Part shown: one piece after another, positions 46,777 to 55,915 of the stretch
Position numbering within the stretch: position 1 is the first letter of the stretch
How the letters are laid out: the number at the start of each line of letters is the position of its first letter
DNA from: Pseudomonas wadenswilerensis
GTDB lineage: Bacteria; Pseudomonadota; Gammaproteobacteria; Pseudomonadales; Pseudomonadaceae
Assembly: GCF_900497695.1 (NCBI RefSeq)
Contig: NZ_UIDD01000005.1
Location: forward strand, 124,001-188,000
Direction: 5' to 3'
DNA length: 64,000 nt
Made by a program: the position numbers and the translations under genes
The notes under the pieces: model-generated
Database searches by the model: none
Seen by the model: only the letters and a program-made list of their open reading frames with translations
Told to the model about the DNA's origin: nothing

Positions 46777-48069
46777 ATGTCGTCAATCTCTTCTCGCCGA
46801 CGTTTGATTTATCGTGTCGCATTGACGTCCGTCGCACATCTTTCGAAGATCGCCATCGGTTTTATTTTTTTAAAATTGGTGGCTGTCTATTTAGGTGTTG
46901 ATGGAATGGGGCAGCTGGGTAACTTCATGAGTGCAGTTACCTTTCTTGCGCTGTTAGCAGGAGGAGGGATCGTCAATGGTGTCATAAAATACGTTGCAGA
47001 GTATCGGCTTCGACCGCATGCGCTGGTGAGATTTATTACAGCGGCAAAAACCTACTCATTGTTTATGTGTTTGTTGGTTTTTGTTGTGGGCGTGCTGTTC
47101 TCAAAACCCATATCTGGTTACGTCTTCAAGCAGGAGGGTTACTACTGGATTATATTGATCCTTTCTGTGGCGCAGTTTGGGTTTGCCTTCAGTAACCTTG
47201 TTACCGGTACCTCCAACGGACTACATGATACCAAGACCTATGCACTCATTCAGGTTATTGGTAATCTCTTGGTTATCCCTCTTGCCTGGGTTCTTATCCG
47301 CTACTTCCAGTTTGCGGGCGCTGCAATCTCTGTGGTGCTGTTCTATTTAGTTTACAGTTTTCCTGCACTGTTTTTCTATTACCGTTTTTCCCTTAAGCAA
47401 CACATAAGGGGATGGTCTTTTGATAGAGGGCAGTTCAAATCGCTCATGTCATTTTCTATGATGGCTTGTGTGGGTGCGATAAGTGTTCCGTTGGTTGAAA
47501 TCGTTGTTCGAAGTGCGCTTGTCCATGAGGTGGGCTATGCGGCAGCTGGCATATGGCAGGCGTCTATAAAATTGGCAAGTGCCTACATGGGCTTTTTTGT
47601 GGTGTTTTTTGCAGCGTACTTTATGCCGTTGGTTTCAGCGCAGAAAGATAGCGCTTATATAGGGGGGCTGGTATTCAAGTTTATGCGCATCGCTGCGGGC
47701 GTCTTCCTTGTGGGGGGGGGGGCATTCTATGTGCTGCGGGATAACTTGATTCCCTTGTTCCTGTCGCCAGAGTTCTTTGAGTTGTCAGACCTGATAGGTT
47801 ATCAACTGGCCGGCGATTTTTTTCGTGTGGTTAGCTACGTTATTGCCTTCGTCATTGTGGCTAAGGCGTCGCTAAAGCTGTATTTAATTAGTGAAATCAC
47901 ACAGGGCCTTATGTTCTGCTCGCTTAGCCTGTTAGCTATTAACGTGGGGTGGGGGGTTAAGGGAGTATTTTACGCTCATGTGGTAATGAATATCATCTAC
48001 TTTCTTTGTATGTTGATTGGTTTTTTTGTCTATTTAAAAAGACGCGAGGCTTCTCATGCTGTCGGCTAG
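46777..48069 (+). CDS. wzx: O-antigen flippase (Wzx) with an 11-G tract
   Basis: A 430-residue polytopic protein of the MATE/PST clan with about 12 helices, resembling WzxE: LVAVYLGVDGMGQLGNFMSA and GGIVNGVIKYVAEYR near the N-terminus. It moves the undecaprenyl-linked O-unit across the inner membrane. The ATG at 46777 follows the wecE stop by one base; a TTG at 46750 is less likely. Codons around 312-316 (LVGGGAFYV) contain an uninterrupted run of eleven G at 47712-47722, where slippage by one base would truncate the protein. Overlaps the next gene by 14 bases. Confidence 0.85.
   Translation: MSSISSRRRLIYRVALTSVAHLSKIAIGFIFLKLVAVYLGVDGMGQLGNFMSAVTFLALLAGGGIVNGVIKYVAEYRLRPHALVRFITAAKTYSLFMCLLVFVVGVLFSKPISGYVFKQEGYYWIILILSVAQFGFAFSNLVTGTSNGLHDTKTYALIQVIGNLLVIPLAWVLIRYFQFAGAAISVVLFYLVYSFPALFFYYRFSLKQHIRGWSFDRGQFKSLMSFSMMACVGAISVPLVEIVVRSALVHEVGYAAAGIWQASIKLASAYMGFFVVFFAAYFMPLVSAQKDSAYIGGLVFKFMRIAAGVFLVGGGAFYVLRDNLIPLFLSPEFFELSDLIGYQLAGDFFRVVSYVIAFVIVAKASLKLYLISEITQGLMFCSLSLLAINVGWGVKGVFYAHVVMNIIYFLCMLIGFFVYLKRREASHAVG
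47712..47722 (+). repeat. Homopolymeric G11 tract inside wzx
   Basis: Eleven consecutive G at about 72% of the coding length. In the present length the frame is open. Such tracts are known contingency loci in other bacteria. Confidence 0.8.
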
Positions 48070-48964
48070 TGTAGTGGTGTCCTGTTATAATCAGGAAGAT
48101 TATATTGAAGAGTGTCTGGACAGTATTCTAGGGCAGCAGGTCGACTTTGAATTTGATATTATTGTTTCGGATGACTGTTCGAAAGATACTACGCAACAGA
48201 TTCTTCGGGACTATTGCAGGCGCCACCCGGGGCGTATTGATTTAATATTGCGTGACGAAAATGTGGGGGCCGCACTCAATTATCATGGTGTCCATGCGGC
48301 GGCAACAGGTGACATTATTTTTCATTTTGATGGCGATGATATTATGGAGCCGGGAAAGTTGCAGGCTCAGTATGATATTTTTTCGAATCATGATGATGTC
48401 AATATCGTTTTCCATAAAGCTACCTATTTTTCGGATGATCGCTCGTATTGCTCCGAGACGCTATACCCCGGCACAACGAACGAAGCGTTCTCCTTTTTTT
48501 CGTTGTCGCAACTTGCGCGCTGGGGTACGACGGCGGTGCATAGCTCCTATGCATACAGGAAGTCTTCACGGCGGGCAAAAATTGAACGAGAGTTTATGGA
48601 GTGGTTTTTTGCGATCGACTCGTTGATTCCAGCCGGGCGAGGTGTCTACATAAATAAAAGTTTAGTCATGTATCGTTGTAACACTTCTGGTGCTTCCTAT
48701 TTGTCGAGTCGTGCGGGAAAGTACAAGTCTTATAATCTCTATTTTGGTGATATTTATCACTATTTTGAGCAGTGTCCTGAGTTGCGAAGTGACCTGTATT
48801 CAAATTTCCTTGTTACGTTCCTTGCGATGCTTAAATCCATAAGGATGACTAATTTCGTTGCGGTAAAATTCTTGTTCAAGAATGTTCGTTTTTTTAGGAT
48901 TCGCAGCTTTCTGGATGCTGTATCGGTGCGCAAGTTGGTCGGGCCTGCGATCAGGGTGCGATAG
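48056..48964 (+). CDS. Glycosyltransferase family 2 (GT-A)
   Basis: A 302-residue GT2 protein beginning SASVVVSCYNQEDYIEECLDS. VSDDCSKDTT carries the first acidic pair, and FHFDGDDIMEPGKLQAQ is the DxD-type metal site. The C-terminal ~100 residues are basic and probably bind the membrane. It adds one sugar to the lipid-linked O-unit; donor and linkage cannot be deduced. Its start lies inside the last codons of wzx, so translation is coupled. Codon use is AT-rich compared with the core genome. Confidence 0.85.
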   Translation: MLSASVVVSCYNQEDYIEECLDSILGQQVDFEFDIIVSDDCSKDTTQQILRDYCRRHPGRIDLILRDENVGAALNYHGVHAAATGDIIFHFDGDDIMEPGKLQAQYDIFSNHDDVNIVFHKATYFSDDRSYCSETLYPGTTNEAFSFFSLSQLARWGTTAVHSSYAYRKSSRRAKIEREFMEWFFAIDSLIPAGRGVYINKSLVMYRCNTSGASYLSSRAGKYKSYNLYFGDIYHYFEQCPELRSDLYSNFLVTFLAMLKSIRMTNFVAVKFLFKNVRFFRIRSFLDAVSVRKLVGPAIRVR

Positions 48965-49018
48965 AATTCGTTCGCTATCTGAAGGCGCGTAGGTCGTCGA
49001 TTGGCAAGGTGGTGGAAA

Positions 49019-50173
49019 GTGTCTATTAAAAATATTCGTATCGCCCGAGTGTCTACGGTTCCATTCTTTGTGATCACTCAGCTGAGTGCTCAATTGAAGG
49101 AATTACATGACGCGGGGGCTTCGGTCAGCGTTGTAGCCAGCAACGATGAGCAGAGCAGTAATTTGAAAGCTTTGGCGGAGGTTCGATTTCTCCCTGTCGA
49201 CATTTCCAGGGAGATCAACTTGGCTAAAGATTTGCTTAGCTTGTTCAGGTTGATAGTGCTCTTTCGTCGAGAAAAGTTTGACATCGTTCACTCTACGACG
49301 CCAAAAGCAGGGTTGCTCTGCGCTATCGCAGGTTGGGTGGCACGTACGCCAGTACGCCTGCATACATATACTGGTCAACCTTGGGTAACGATGACTGGGC
49401 TGAAAAGGCGTATTCTCAAGGCCTGTGACACGCTGACATCGTACTTGAATACACATAATTACACCGATAGCAAGAGTCAGCGGGATTTTCTTGTAGGCTC
49501 TGGTGTTATTCGAAGCGAAAAGCTCTCGGTTATAGGTGAAGGCTCATTGGCAGGAGTTGACACCAAACGCTTTAGTATCGGCCGCTACACGGATGCGGAG
49601 CGTTTAGTAATACGTAATGAGCTCGCTATACCTCCTGAAGCAAATGTTCTGCTTTTTGTGGGGCGTGTGACTCCAGAAAAAGGTATTCATGAGTTGCTAG
49701 GGGCTTTCGAAAAGGTTCTTCAGTCAGTTGCTAATACCTATTTGCTGATTGTGGGGCCCTTGGAAGATGAAAGGTTGTCCGGCGTCTTGAAAACATCGAA
49801 GAGTCGTGCCTTCATTCGAATTGTTGGCTTCTCGAACGAGCCAGAAAAATACATGGCAGTTTCGGACTTGCTCTGTTTGCCAAGTTATAGAGAAGGGTTT
49901 GGAACAGTAGTGATCGAGGCGGCTGCGATGGGCATTCCAACGGTGGGCAGTGATATATATGGCCTCTCGGATGCAATTGTCGACGGTGAAACTGGGCTTC
50001 TGGTGCCGGTGATGGATGAAGAGCGACTTGCACAGGCTGTTATTTCATTGCTTAACGACAAGGCCCGTTTGGGCGTAATGTCGGTGCAGGCTAAACAGCG
50101 CGCGCAGGCACAATTTGATTCGTTGGTATGCTCTAAACTGCTTATTCAGAAATACGAGAGTTTTCTCAAGTAG
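49019..50173 (+). CDS. Glycosyltransferase family 4 (GT-B)
   Basis: A 384-residue GT4 enzyme. The start chosen is the GTG at 49019, preceded by AAGGTGG at 49006-49012; a TTG at 49001 gives six more residues. Motifs include VHSTTPKAGLLCAIAGW in the N-terminal domain and LLFVGRVTPEKGIHELL plus YREGFGTVVIEAAAMG (the EX7E donor site) in the C-terminal domain. It is similar to transferases that act on N-acetyl-fucosamine or quinovosamine-linked lipids in P. aeruginosa O-antigen loci, but the donor is not certain. Confidence 0.85.
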   Translation: MSIKNIRIARVSTVPFFVITQLSAQLKELHDAGASVSVVASNDEQSSNLKALAEVRFLPVDISREINLAKDLLSLFRLIVLFRREKFDIVHSTTPKAGLLCAIAGWVARTPVRLHTYTGQPWVTMTGLKRRILKACDTLTSYLNTHNYTDSKSQRDFLVGSGVIRSEKLSVIGEGSLAGVDTKRFSIGRYTDAERLVIRNELAIPPEANVLLFVGRVTPEKGIHELLGAFEKVLQSVANTYLLIVGPLEDERLSGVLKTSKSRAFIRIVGFSNEPEKYMAVSDLLCLPSYREGFGTVVIEAAAMGIPTVGSDIYGLSDAIVDGETGLLVPVMDEERLAQAVISLLNDKARLGVMSVQAKQRAQAQFDSLVCSKLLIQKYESFLK

Positions 50174-50184
50174 GAGGGGCGCAA

Positions 50185-51159
50185 ATGGATGAAAGACTCA
50201 ACGTGTTAGTCACGGGAGCCAGCGGCTTTGTTGGAAGTTCGTTGGTAAAGATGTTGTCAGCCTCGACGAAGTATCGTCCTCTTGCTGTTTATCGAGGGGC
50301 GCCAGCGTCATTACCTTCCAGGGTAGACAGTATTTTTGTTCGTAACCTTTCCGAGCTTGCCGGGCAATCGGCCGTTCTCAGTGGCGTTGATGTTGTTATT
50401 CATGCTGCGGCACGCGTACATGTCATGAGCGAAGTCGCCACCGATCCACTTTCAGAATTTCGTAAGGTTAATGTCGAAGATACGATGAATTTGGCCCGGC
50501 AGGCTGCGTCGGCTGGCGTAAGGCGTTTTATTTTCATCAGTTCGATAAAGGTAAATGGGGAGTTTACCCTTCCTGGTAAGCCGTTCACGGCGGATGCTGT
50601 TCCCGCGCCTATGGACCCGTACGGTGTGTCGAAGTTTGAAGCAGAGCAAGCACTGCTTGAGCTGGCGACAAGGTCGAATATGGAAATAGTCATCATCAGG
50701 CCAACATTGATTTACGGTCCAGGCGTCAAAGCCAACTTTCAATCCATGATGAACTGGCTGTACAAGCGCATTCCTCTGCCGTTTGGTTCAATAGATAATA
50801 AACGTAGTCTGGTTTCGTTGGGTAATCTGTCTGACTTGGTTTGGATTTGTATGCAGCATCCAGCTGCTGCTAACCAGGTTTTTCTTGTCAGTGATGGAGA
50901 AAGTCTTTCGACAACACAGTTGCTACGCAGAACCGCTAGTGCATTAGGTCGAAAGGCATTGTTGGTGCCCGTACCAATGGCCTTCCTTGTTTTTGCAGCT
51001 CGATTGTTGAGAAAGCCCGCTCTCTCGCAACGTCTTTGCGGCTCTCTCGAGGTAGATATTAATAAGACAAGAAATCTACTAAACTGGGAACCTCCAGTTT
51101 CTGTTGATGACGCTTTGCGCGAGACTGCAAGGCACTTTATGGACAAAAAAGAAAAATGA
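50185..51159 (+). CDS. wbpV: UDP-4-keto-6-deoxy-GlcNAc 4-reductase (WbpV type)
   Basis: A 324-residue extended SDR: TGASGFVGSSLVKML, HAAARVHVMSE, FISSIKVNGE and the YGVSK Tyr/Lys pair. The position directly before wbpL and wbpM, and the sequence type, match WbpV of P. aeruginosa O6. That enzyme reduces the WbpM product to UDP-N-acetyl-quinovosamine. A FucNAc-forming epimerase/reductase is the main alternative. AGGAGGGG lies before the ATG. Overlaps wbpL by four bases. Confidence 0.82.
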   Translation: MDERLNVLVTGASGFVGSSLVKMLSASTKYRPLAVYRGAPASLPSRVDSIFVRNLSELAGQSAVLSGVDVVIHAAARVHVMSEVATDPLSEFRKVNVEDTMNLARQAASAGVRRFIFISSIKVNGEFTLPGKPFTADAVPAPMDPYGVSKFEAEQALLELATRSNMEIVIIRPTLIYGPGVKANFQSMMNWLYKRIPLPFGSIDNKRSLVSLGNLSDLVWICMQHPAAANQVFLVSDGESLSTTQLLRRTASALGRKALLVPVPMAFLVFAARLLRKPALSQRLCGSLEVDINKTRNLLNWEPPVSVDDALRETARHFMDKKEK

Positions 51160-52169
51160 GCTTCTGGTATCTTTTTCCTGCGGTTTTCGCGTTGACCTAC
51201 CTGCTGACTAAACTATTGCGCCGTTATGCTTTGGCCGCCAGCATGATTGATGTTCCAAATGCCAGGAGTTCTCATTCCACTCCTACGCCTCGCGGTGGAG
51301 GGCTTTCAATCGTCCTGGTATCTCTCCTCGCGCTGCCGCTGCTTGGATGGTACGAGTTCCTGAGTTGGTCCGAAGTGATGGCTTTCTCTGGGACGGGGGC
51401 GGTTGTCGCAGTCATTGGCTTTCTTGATGATCACGGTCACATCCCTGCGCGTTGGCGTCTAATCGGCCATTTTTCAGCTGCCATTTGGGGGCTGGTGTGG
51501 ATTGGGGGGCTTCCGCCGCTGATATTGTTTGGATTTTCTGTAGACCTTTCGTGGTTAGGGCATGTACTGGCAGCGGTCTATCTGGTTTGGGTGCTGAATT
51601 TATACAATTTCATGGACGGTATCGACGGGCTTGCCAGTGTCGAAGCGATCTTCGTCTGCTTGGGCGGAGCTCTGCTGTACGGGATAGCCGGAATGAACGA
51701 GAATATCTGGTTGCCGGCAACAGTTGCTTGTGCGGTGGCCGGGTTCCTTGTTTGGAACTTTCCCCCAGCGAAGATTTTCATGGGGGATGCGGGAAGCGGC
51801 TACCTCGGTATCGTGCTTGGGCTTATGGCGTTGCAAGCGGCATGGGTTTCTCCACAGTTTTTTTGGAGCTGGTTGATTTTTCTGGGCATTTTTGTCGTTG
51901 ATGCGACGTTGACGCTGTTGCGCCGGTTGCTTCGCGGAGAGAAAGTGTATGAGGCCCATCGAAGCCACGCTTACCAGTTTGCGTCGCGTCAGTATGGGCG
52001 CCATCTGCCTGTGACGTTGTGGGTGACAGCAATCAATCTGTTCTGGCTACTGCCGGTGGGGTTGCTTGTCGGGATGGGGATGCTGGATGGTTGTGTAGGG
52101 CTGTTGGTCGCATATCTACCATTGAGTATTCTGGCCGTTAAGTTCAGGGCGGGCAGCAAAGAAGCCTGA
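51156..52169 (+). CDS. wbpL: Undecaprenyl-phosphate HexNAc-1-phosphate transferase initiating the O-unit
   Basis: A 337-residue MraY/WecA family membrane enzyme with ten or eleven helices. Conserved cytoplasmic loops are IDVPNARSSHSTPTPRGGG, FLDDHGHIPARWRL, NLYNFMDGIDGLA, IFMGDAGSGYLG and EAHRSHAYQF. WbpL of P. aeruginosa transfers FucNAc- or QuiNAc-1-phosphate to the lipid carrier and starts O-antigen synthesis. With wbpV upstream, QuiNAc is the likely first sugar. Confidence 0.92.
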   Translation: MSFWYLFPAVFALTYLLTKLLRRYALAASMIDVPNARSSHSTPTPRGGGLSIVLVSLLALPLLGWYEFLSWSEVMAFSGTGAVVAVIGFLDDHGHIPARWRLIGHFSAAIWGLVWIGGLPPLILFGFSVDLSWLGHVLAAVYLVWVLNLYNFMDGIDGLASVEAIFVCLGGALLYGIAGMNENIWLPATVACAVAGFLVWNFPPAKIFMGDAGSGYLGIVLGLMALQAAWVSPQFFWSWLIFLGIFVVDATLTLLRRLLRGEKVYEAHRSHAYQFASRQYGRHLPVTLWVTAINLFWLLPVGLLVGMGMLDGCVGLLVAYLPLSILAVKFRAGSKEA

Positions 52170-52250
52170 AAGTATGGGCGCGACTTGATATAGCTGCTGC
52201 TCGCTAAATCGCTTATAGTGTTTTTGGTTATATAGAAAAGGTAAACGGTC

Positions 52251-54239
52251 ATGATGCGTAACTGGTTACTCCAGCTGCCCCGTCCGCAAAAGCGACTTCT
52301 TCAGGTCGTTGCGGACGTTTTCCTGGTCTGGTTAGCACTGTACTTGGCGTTTTTGATCCGTCTTGGCGTGGAGGAGATGATCACTCCGCTCGGTAGCCAT
52401 TTGTGGCTGTTTATCTGCGCTCCGATCGTTGCCATACCGTTGTTTGTCCGTTTTGGCATGTACCGTGCGGTAATGCGGTACTTTGGTAATGACGCGCTCA
52501 TTGCTATTGGCAAAGCGGTCTCGCTTTCCGCCCTTATTCTCGCGTTGGTGGTGTATTGGTACAGTAACCATCAAAACGTTGTGCCGCGATCGATCATTTT
52601 CAACTATTGGTGGTTGAGCCTTGTTTTGATCGGAGGCCTGCGCTTGGCGATGCGGCATTACTTTCTGGGTGACTGGTTTGCTGCCGCTCAGCATGTCCCA
52701 TTTACACGGCGTGATGATGGCCTGCTCAAAGTTGCTGTCTATGGCGCAGGGGCGGCAGGTAATCAGTTAGTTGCGGCTTTACGCCTGGCCAAGGTAATGA
52801 GGCCTGTGGCGTTTATCGATGATGACGTCAGTATTGCGGATCGTGTCATTTCCGGCCTGCACGTATTTGCACCCAAGGATATTCAGCAGATGCTGGATTT
52901 GACCGGCGCTCAAGAGGTGCTGCTGGCGATTCCGTCATCAGCTCGTGGTCGTCGACGTGAAATTTTGGACTTCCTTGAGCGTTTTCCCATTCATGTACGC
53001 AGTGTTCCGGGTTTTATGGATCTGGCGAGTGGGCGAGTCAAAGTAGACGATATTCAAGAGGTAGATGTTGCCGACTTGCTCGGACGTGACCCGGTCCCAG
53101 CGCAACCTGAGTTGCTGCAACGTTGCATCGCAGGGCAGACGATACTTGTTACCGGAGCAGGAGGTTCCATTGGTTCGGAGCTGTGCAGGCAAATTCTTAT
53201 GCTTGGTCCGATCACTCTTATTCTCTTCGAACACAGCGAATACAACCTTTATTCTATCTTGAGTGAACTCGAGCAGCGTGTCTCGCGCGAGTCACTTTCA
53301 GTGCGCTTGTTGCCTATTCTTGGTTCGGTGAGAAATCAACATCAGCTCTATGAAGTCATGCGAACTTGGCATGTAGACACTGTCTATCATGCCGCAGCCT
53401 ATAAGCATGTCCCCATGGTAGAGCACAACATTGCAGAAGGCGTGCTCAACAATGTGATTGGCACATTGAACACTGCTCAGGCTGCGCTGCAGGTCGGCGT
53501 TTCGAATTTCGTGCTTATCTCTACAGATAAAGCCGTTCGGCCGACAAATGTCATGGGAAGTACCAAGCGCCTGGCTGAAATGACATTGCAGGCTCTCAGT
53601 TGTGAATTGGCACCTGTATTGTTTGGGGATTCGCACAAGGTTTCCCAAGTCAATAAAACACGATTCACGATGGTCCGTTTTGGCAATGTGCTGGGCTCTT
53701 CGGGCTCGGTTATCCCTCTTTTTCACAAGCAGATCAAGGCGGGCGGTCCGCTGACGGTTACCCATCCTAAGATAACCCGGTACTTCATGACTATTCCTGA
53801 AGCGGCTCAATTGGTGATCCAGGCTGGGTCTATGGGCCGCGGCGGTGACGTCTTTGTGCTGGACATGGGGGAGCCGGTCAGGATTGTTGAGCTGGCAGAA
53901 AAAATGATTCATCTGTCGGGGCTGAGCGTTCGCTCCGAAAAGAGCCCACGGGGTGACATCGCTATCGAGTTCAGTGGTTTACGTCCTGGGGAAAAGCTCT
54001 ATGAGGAGTTGCTGATCGGGGATAACGTCGTGGCAACTCAGCATCCAATGATCATGAGCGCGAATGAAGACTATCTTGTGTGGGATGTCTTGAAAGAGCG
54101 GCTTACAGAGATTTTGGCTGCAGTCGAGGCTGATGACTATGGTCGTGTTCGACAGCTGCTTCGTGAGACGGTCAGCGGTTACGCTCCCGATGGGGAGATT
54201 GTTGACTGGATCTATCAGCAGCAGCGGCTGGATCCTTGA
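52251..54239 (+). CDS. wbpM: UDP-GlcNAc C4,6-dehydratase, membrane type
   Basis: A 662-residue protein. Four N-terminal membrane helices lead to a first nucleotide-binding domain (VYGAGAAG at 163-170) and the catalytic SDR domain (TGAGGSIGSE, 301-310). The active site shows the S-M-K arrangement in STDKAVRPTNVMGSTKR, with Met435 replacing the usual Tyr, as known for WbpM. It makes UDP-4-keto-6-deoxy-GlcNAc for WbpV. In Pseudomonas wbpM marks the 3' part of the O-antigen locus. A hairpin follows the stop. Confidence 0.95.
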   Translation: MMRNWLLQLPRPQKRLLQVVADVFLVWLALYLAFLIRLGVEEMITPLGSHLWLFICAPIVAIPLFVRFGMYRAVMRYFGNDALIAIGKAVSLSALILALVVYWYSNHQNVVPRSIIFNYWWLSLVLIGGLRLAMRHYFLGDWFAAAQHVPFTRRDDGLLKVAVYGAGAAGNQLVAALRLAKVMRPVAFIDDDVSIADRVISGLHVFAPKDIQQMLDLTGAQEVLLAIPSSARGRRREILDFLERFPIHVRSVPGFMDLASGRVKVDDIQEVDVADLLGRDPVPAQPELLQRCIAGQTILVTGAGGSIGSELCRQILMLGPITLILFEHSEYNLYSILSELEQRVSRESLSVRLLPILGSVRNQHQLYEVMRTWHVDTVYHAAAYKHVPMVEHNIAEGVLNNVIGTLNTAQAALQVGVSNFVLISTDKAVRPTNVMGSTKRLAEMTLQALSCELAPVLFGDSHKVSQVNKTRFTMVRFGNVLGSSGSVIPLFHKQIKAGGPLTVTHPKITRYFMTIPEAAQLVIQAGSMGRGGDVFVLDMGEPVRIVELAEKMIHLSGLSVRSEKSPRGDIAIEFSGLRPGEKLYEELLIGDNVVATQHPMIMSANEDYLVWDVLKERLTEILAAVEADDYGRVRQLLRETVSGYAPDGEIVDWIYQQQRLDP

Positions 54240-54257
54240 AAAATTGATGCTGAAGAG

Positions 54258-54289
54258 CCCAAGGTTCGTTAGCGGACCTTGGGTTATTT
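54258..54289 (+). terminator. Probable terminator after wbpM
   Basis: CCCAAGGT / ACCTTGGG stem with a 10-base loop, followed by TTATTTG. The short U tract makes it weak, so read-through into the polymerase gene is likely. Confidence 0.6.
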
Positions 54290-54309
54290 GAAATGGATGG
54301 TAAGGGGCT

Positions 54310-55503
54310 GTGGGTTTGTCAGACAAAAGCGAGGGGCAGCAGGTTGAGGTAAGCGAAAGTATGTCGTTAACCGTAGCTGTAGCTGTGTTGTTGTTGGTCA
54401 TTGGCTTTCCTCGTGTATACGGTACGGAAGTGCCCATGGCTATTTTCTTGATTCCTTTTTTTTTGCTTGGTTTCGTACGATACTTGGCAAGAAAGGGCAC
54501 CTTCACGGTTCTATTGTTGATCTTGTTTGGCGGGTGGCTGGTAGGAGGCGCGCTGATCTCTTTATCCGGTACATCGGCAGATCTGTTTTTTCATTTGGTT
54601 GTCTCGATAAAGCTCTTGCTTAATGTTTTTTTCGGTTACGTTGTTTATCGGGTTGTCAAATTGCGACCCAATGCTCTTCTCGTCTGGCTGGCATTGCAAA
54701 GTGTTGTGATCCTAGTGTCGATTTTTAATCAGGGTTTTTATAATTTCCTGTTAGGGTTTATCTCGCCACGCTCTGCTGATGTATTTCAGCATGTATTCGG
54801 ATTGCGTGGTCTGGGATTCGGCTTGTTTCATATCGATGGTGCGTTGACTTTAATCATTGCAGTTTTCTATTTCCTGCTGGTGACACCTGCTGGATTTGGG
54901 AAGAACATTGTCTTGATCATGATGTTTCCAGTTGCTATGGCGGTTGCCAGGAGTGCAATTATTCCCTTTAGCATATTTGGCGCCGCTCGCAAAGGGATCG
55001 GCTTCAAAGCGGTGCTGGTGTTGGCAGTAGTTGCAATGATAGGGCTGAGTTTTTATGTAACCGAAGGTCCATTCTACGAGGCAACTGAGGTTTTTAGGAA
55101 CCTGCTGAGTCATGGCGAGTTGCGCAGTGCCAGTGTGAACTCATTGGCCGAAATGTATGCTTTGCCCAGTACAGTTGATACTTACCTTTTTGGGGACGGT
55201 AGATACTACTCTGAGGATGAGTCTGAACTTGGGTTCTATATGGGAACGGACGTGGGGTACCTGCGGCTTCTCTATTTTTCAGGTGTAGGGTCGGTTGCGG
55301 TATTTCTAGTCTTGAATACCTATTTCCTTTTCGGTGTTCTGCTATCAGGGAAATATATTGGTAGTAAAGATATAAAGATTTTTGCGCTTTCTCTGTTGGC
55401 GGTGTTTTTTATTATCAACTTTAAAGGGCTGCAAATTATGCCGCTGTTTGCGATGGCGGTTTATATGTATGCGGAGGAAAAAAGACATAAGCAGCAGGCC
55501 TGA
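54310..55503 (+). CDS. wzy: Candidate O-antigen polymerase (Wzy)
   Basis: About 395 residues with some ten to twelve membrane helices. A large hydrophilic loop (about residues 245-310: TEGPFYEATEVFRNLLSHGE... LFGDGRYYSEDESELGFYMG) lies before the last three helices. That topology, and a GDGRYY-type loop, fit Wzy polymerases, which have low sequence conservation. It is the only polymerase candidate in the locus. Start is uncertain: GTG 54310, TTG 54316 (AAGGGG eight bases upstream) or ATG 54361. It lies after wbpM, an unusual but known position. Confidence 0.65.
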   Translation: MGLSDKSEGQQVEVSESMSLTVAVAVLLLVIGFPRVYGTEVPMAIFLIPFFLLGFVRYLARKGTFTVLLLILFGGWLVGGALISLSGTSADLFFHLVVSIKLLLNVFFGYVVYRVVKLRPNALLVWLALQSVVILVSIFNQGFYNFLLGFISPRSADVFQHVFGLRGLGFGLFHIDGALTLIIAVFYFLLVTPAGFGKNIVLIMMFPVAMAVARSAIIPFSIFGAARKGIGFKAVLVLAVVAMIGLSFYVTEGPFYEATEVFRNLLSHGELRSASVNSLAEMYALPSTVDTYLFGDGRYYSEDESELGFYMGTDVGYLRLLYFSGVGSVAVFLVLNTYFLFGVLLSGKYIGSKDIKIFALSLLAVFFIINFKGLQIMPLFAMAVYMYAEEKRHKQQA

Positions 55504-55710
55504 AGATGAGGTGTGTTGACTTATGATATCTTTGAAGCGCTGTTCGCCCCCAAGTGGGTCAGGAGAAACGTTTTCTGAGTTTTATCAAAGGAAGAAGACG
55601 TACTCCGGCTAGTCGTCCACTTCCGCATACGACGGTTGGCAAACCATCATTAATGAAAATCACTTTTCCATCAGTGACGAAGCCAGCGAGCAGTTGGGCG
55701 CAAGGCTTGA
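55504..55710. other. Non-coding sequence between wzy and the IS66 remnant
   Basis: About 200 bases with no recognisable product in any frame; the open frame from 55554 is short and unlike any family I know. Its right end merges into the tnpC remnant. Confidence 0.5.
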
Positions 55711-55915
55711 TTGTTCAGCGATACGCTCAAGGGCGCCACCGCCAGTGCACAGAACTACAGCCTGATCGAGACCGCTAAGAGCAACGGCCAAGAGCCCTAT
55801 AGGCGGCTGCGCCACGTGCTGGAGTGGTTACCACACGTACGAAGCACTGCTGCCGTGGAACTGCTCGCCAGAGATGCCACGGTAAACCGGGTCCCCATCG
55901 TGCAGCAGGAGGGGT
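55711..55915 (+). pseudogene. Second IS66-family tnpC remnant, C-terminal end
   Basis: FSDTLKGATASAQNYSLIET, AKSNGQEPYRRLRHVLEWLPH and, after a frame shift, TYEALLPWNCS correspond to the last ~60 residues of IS66 TnpC. The bases after the end (CCAGAGATGCCACGGTAAAC... GGGGTTCATG) parallel those after the remnant at 45074, so both retain the same element end. No other part of an element remains here. It abuts the stop codon of the methyltransferase gene on the opposite strand. Confidence 0.85.
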
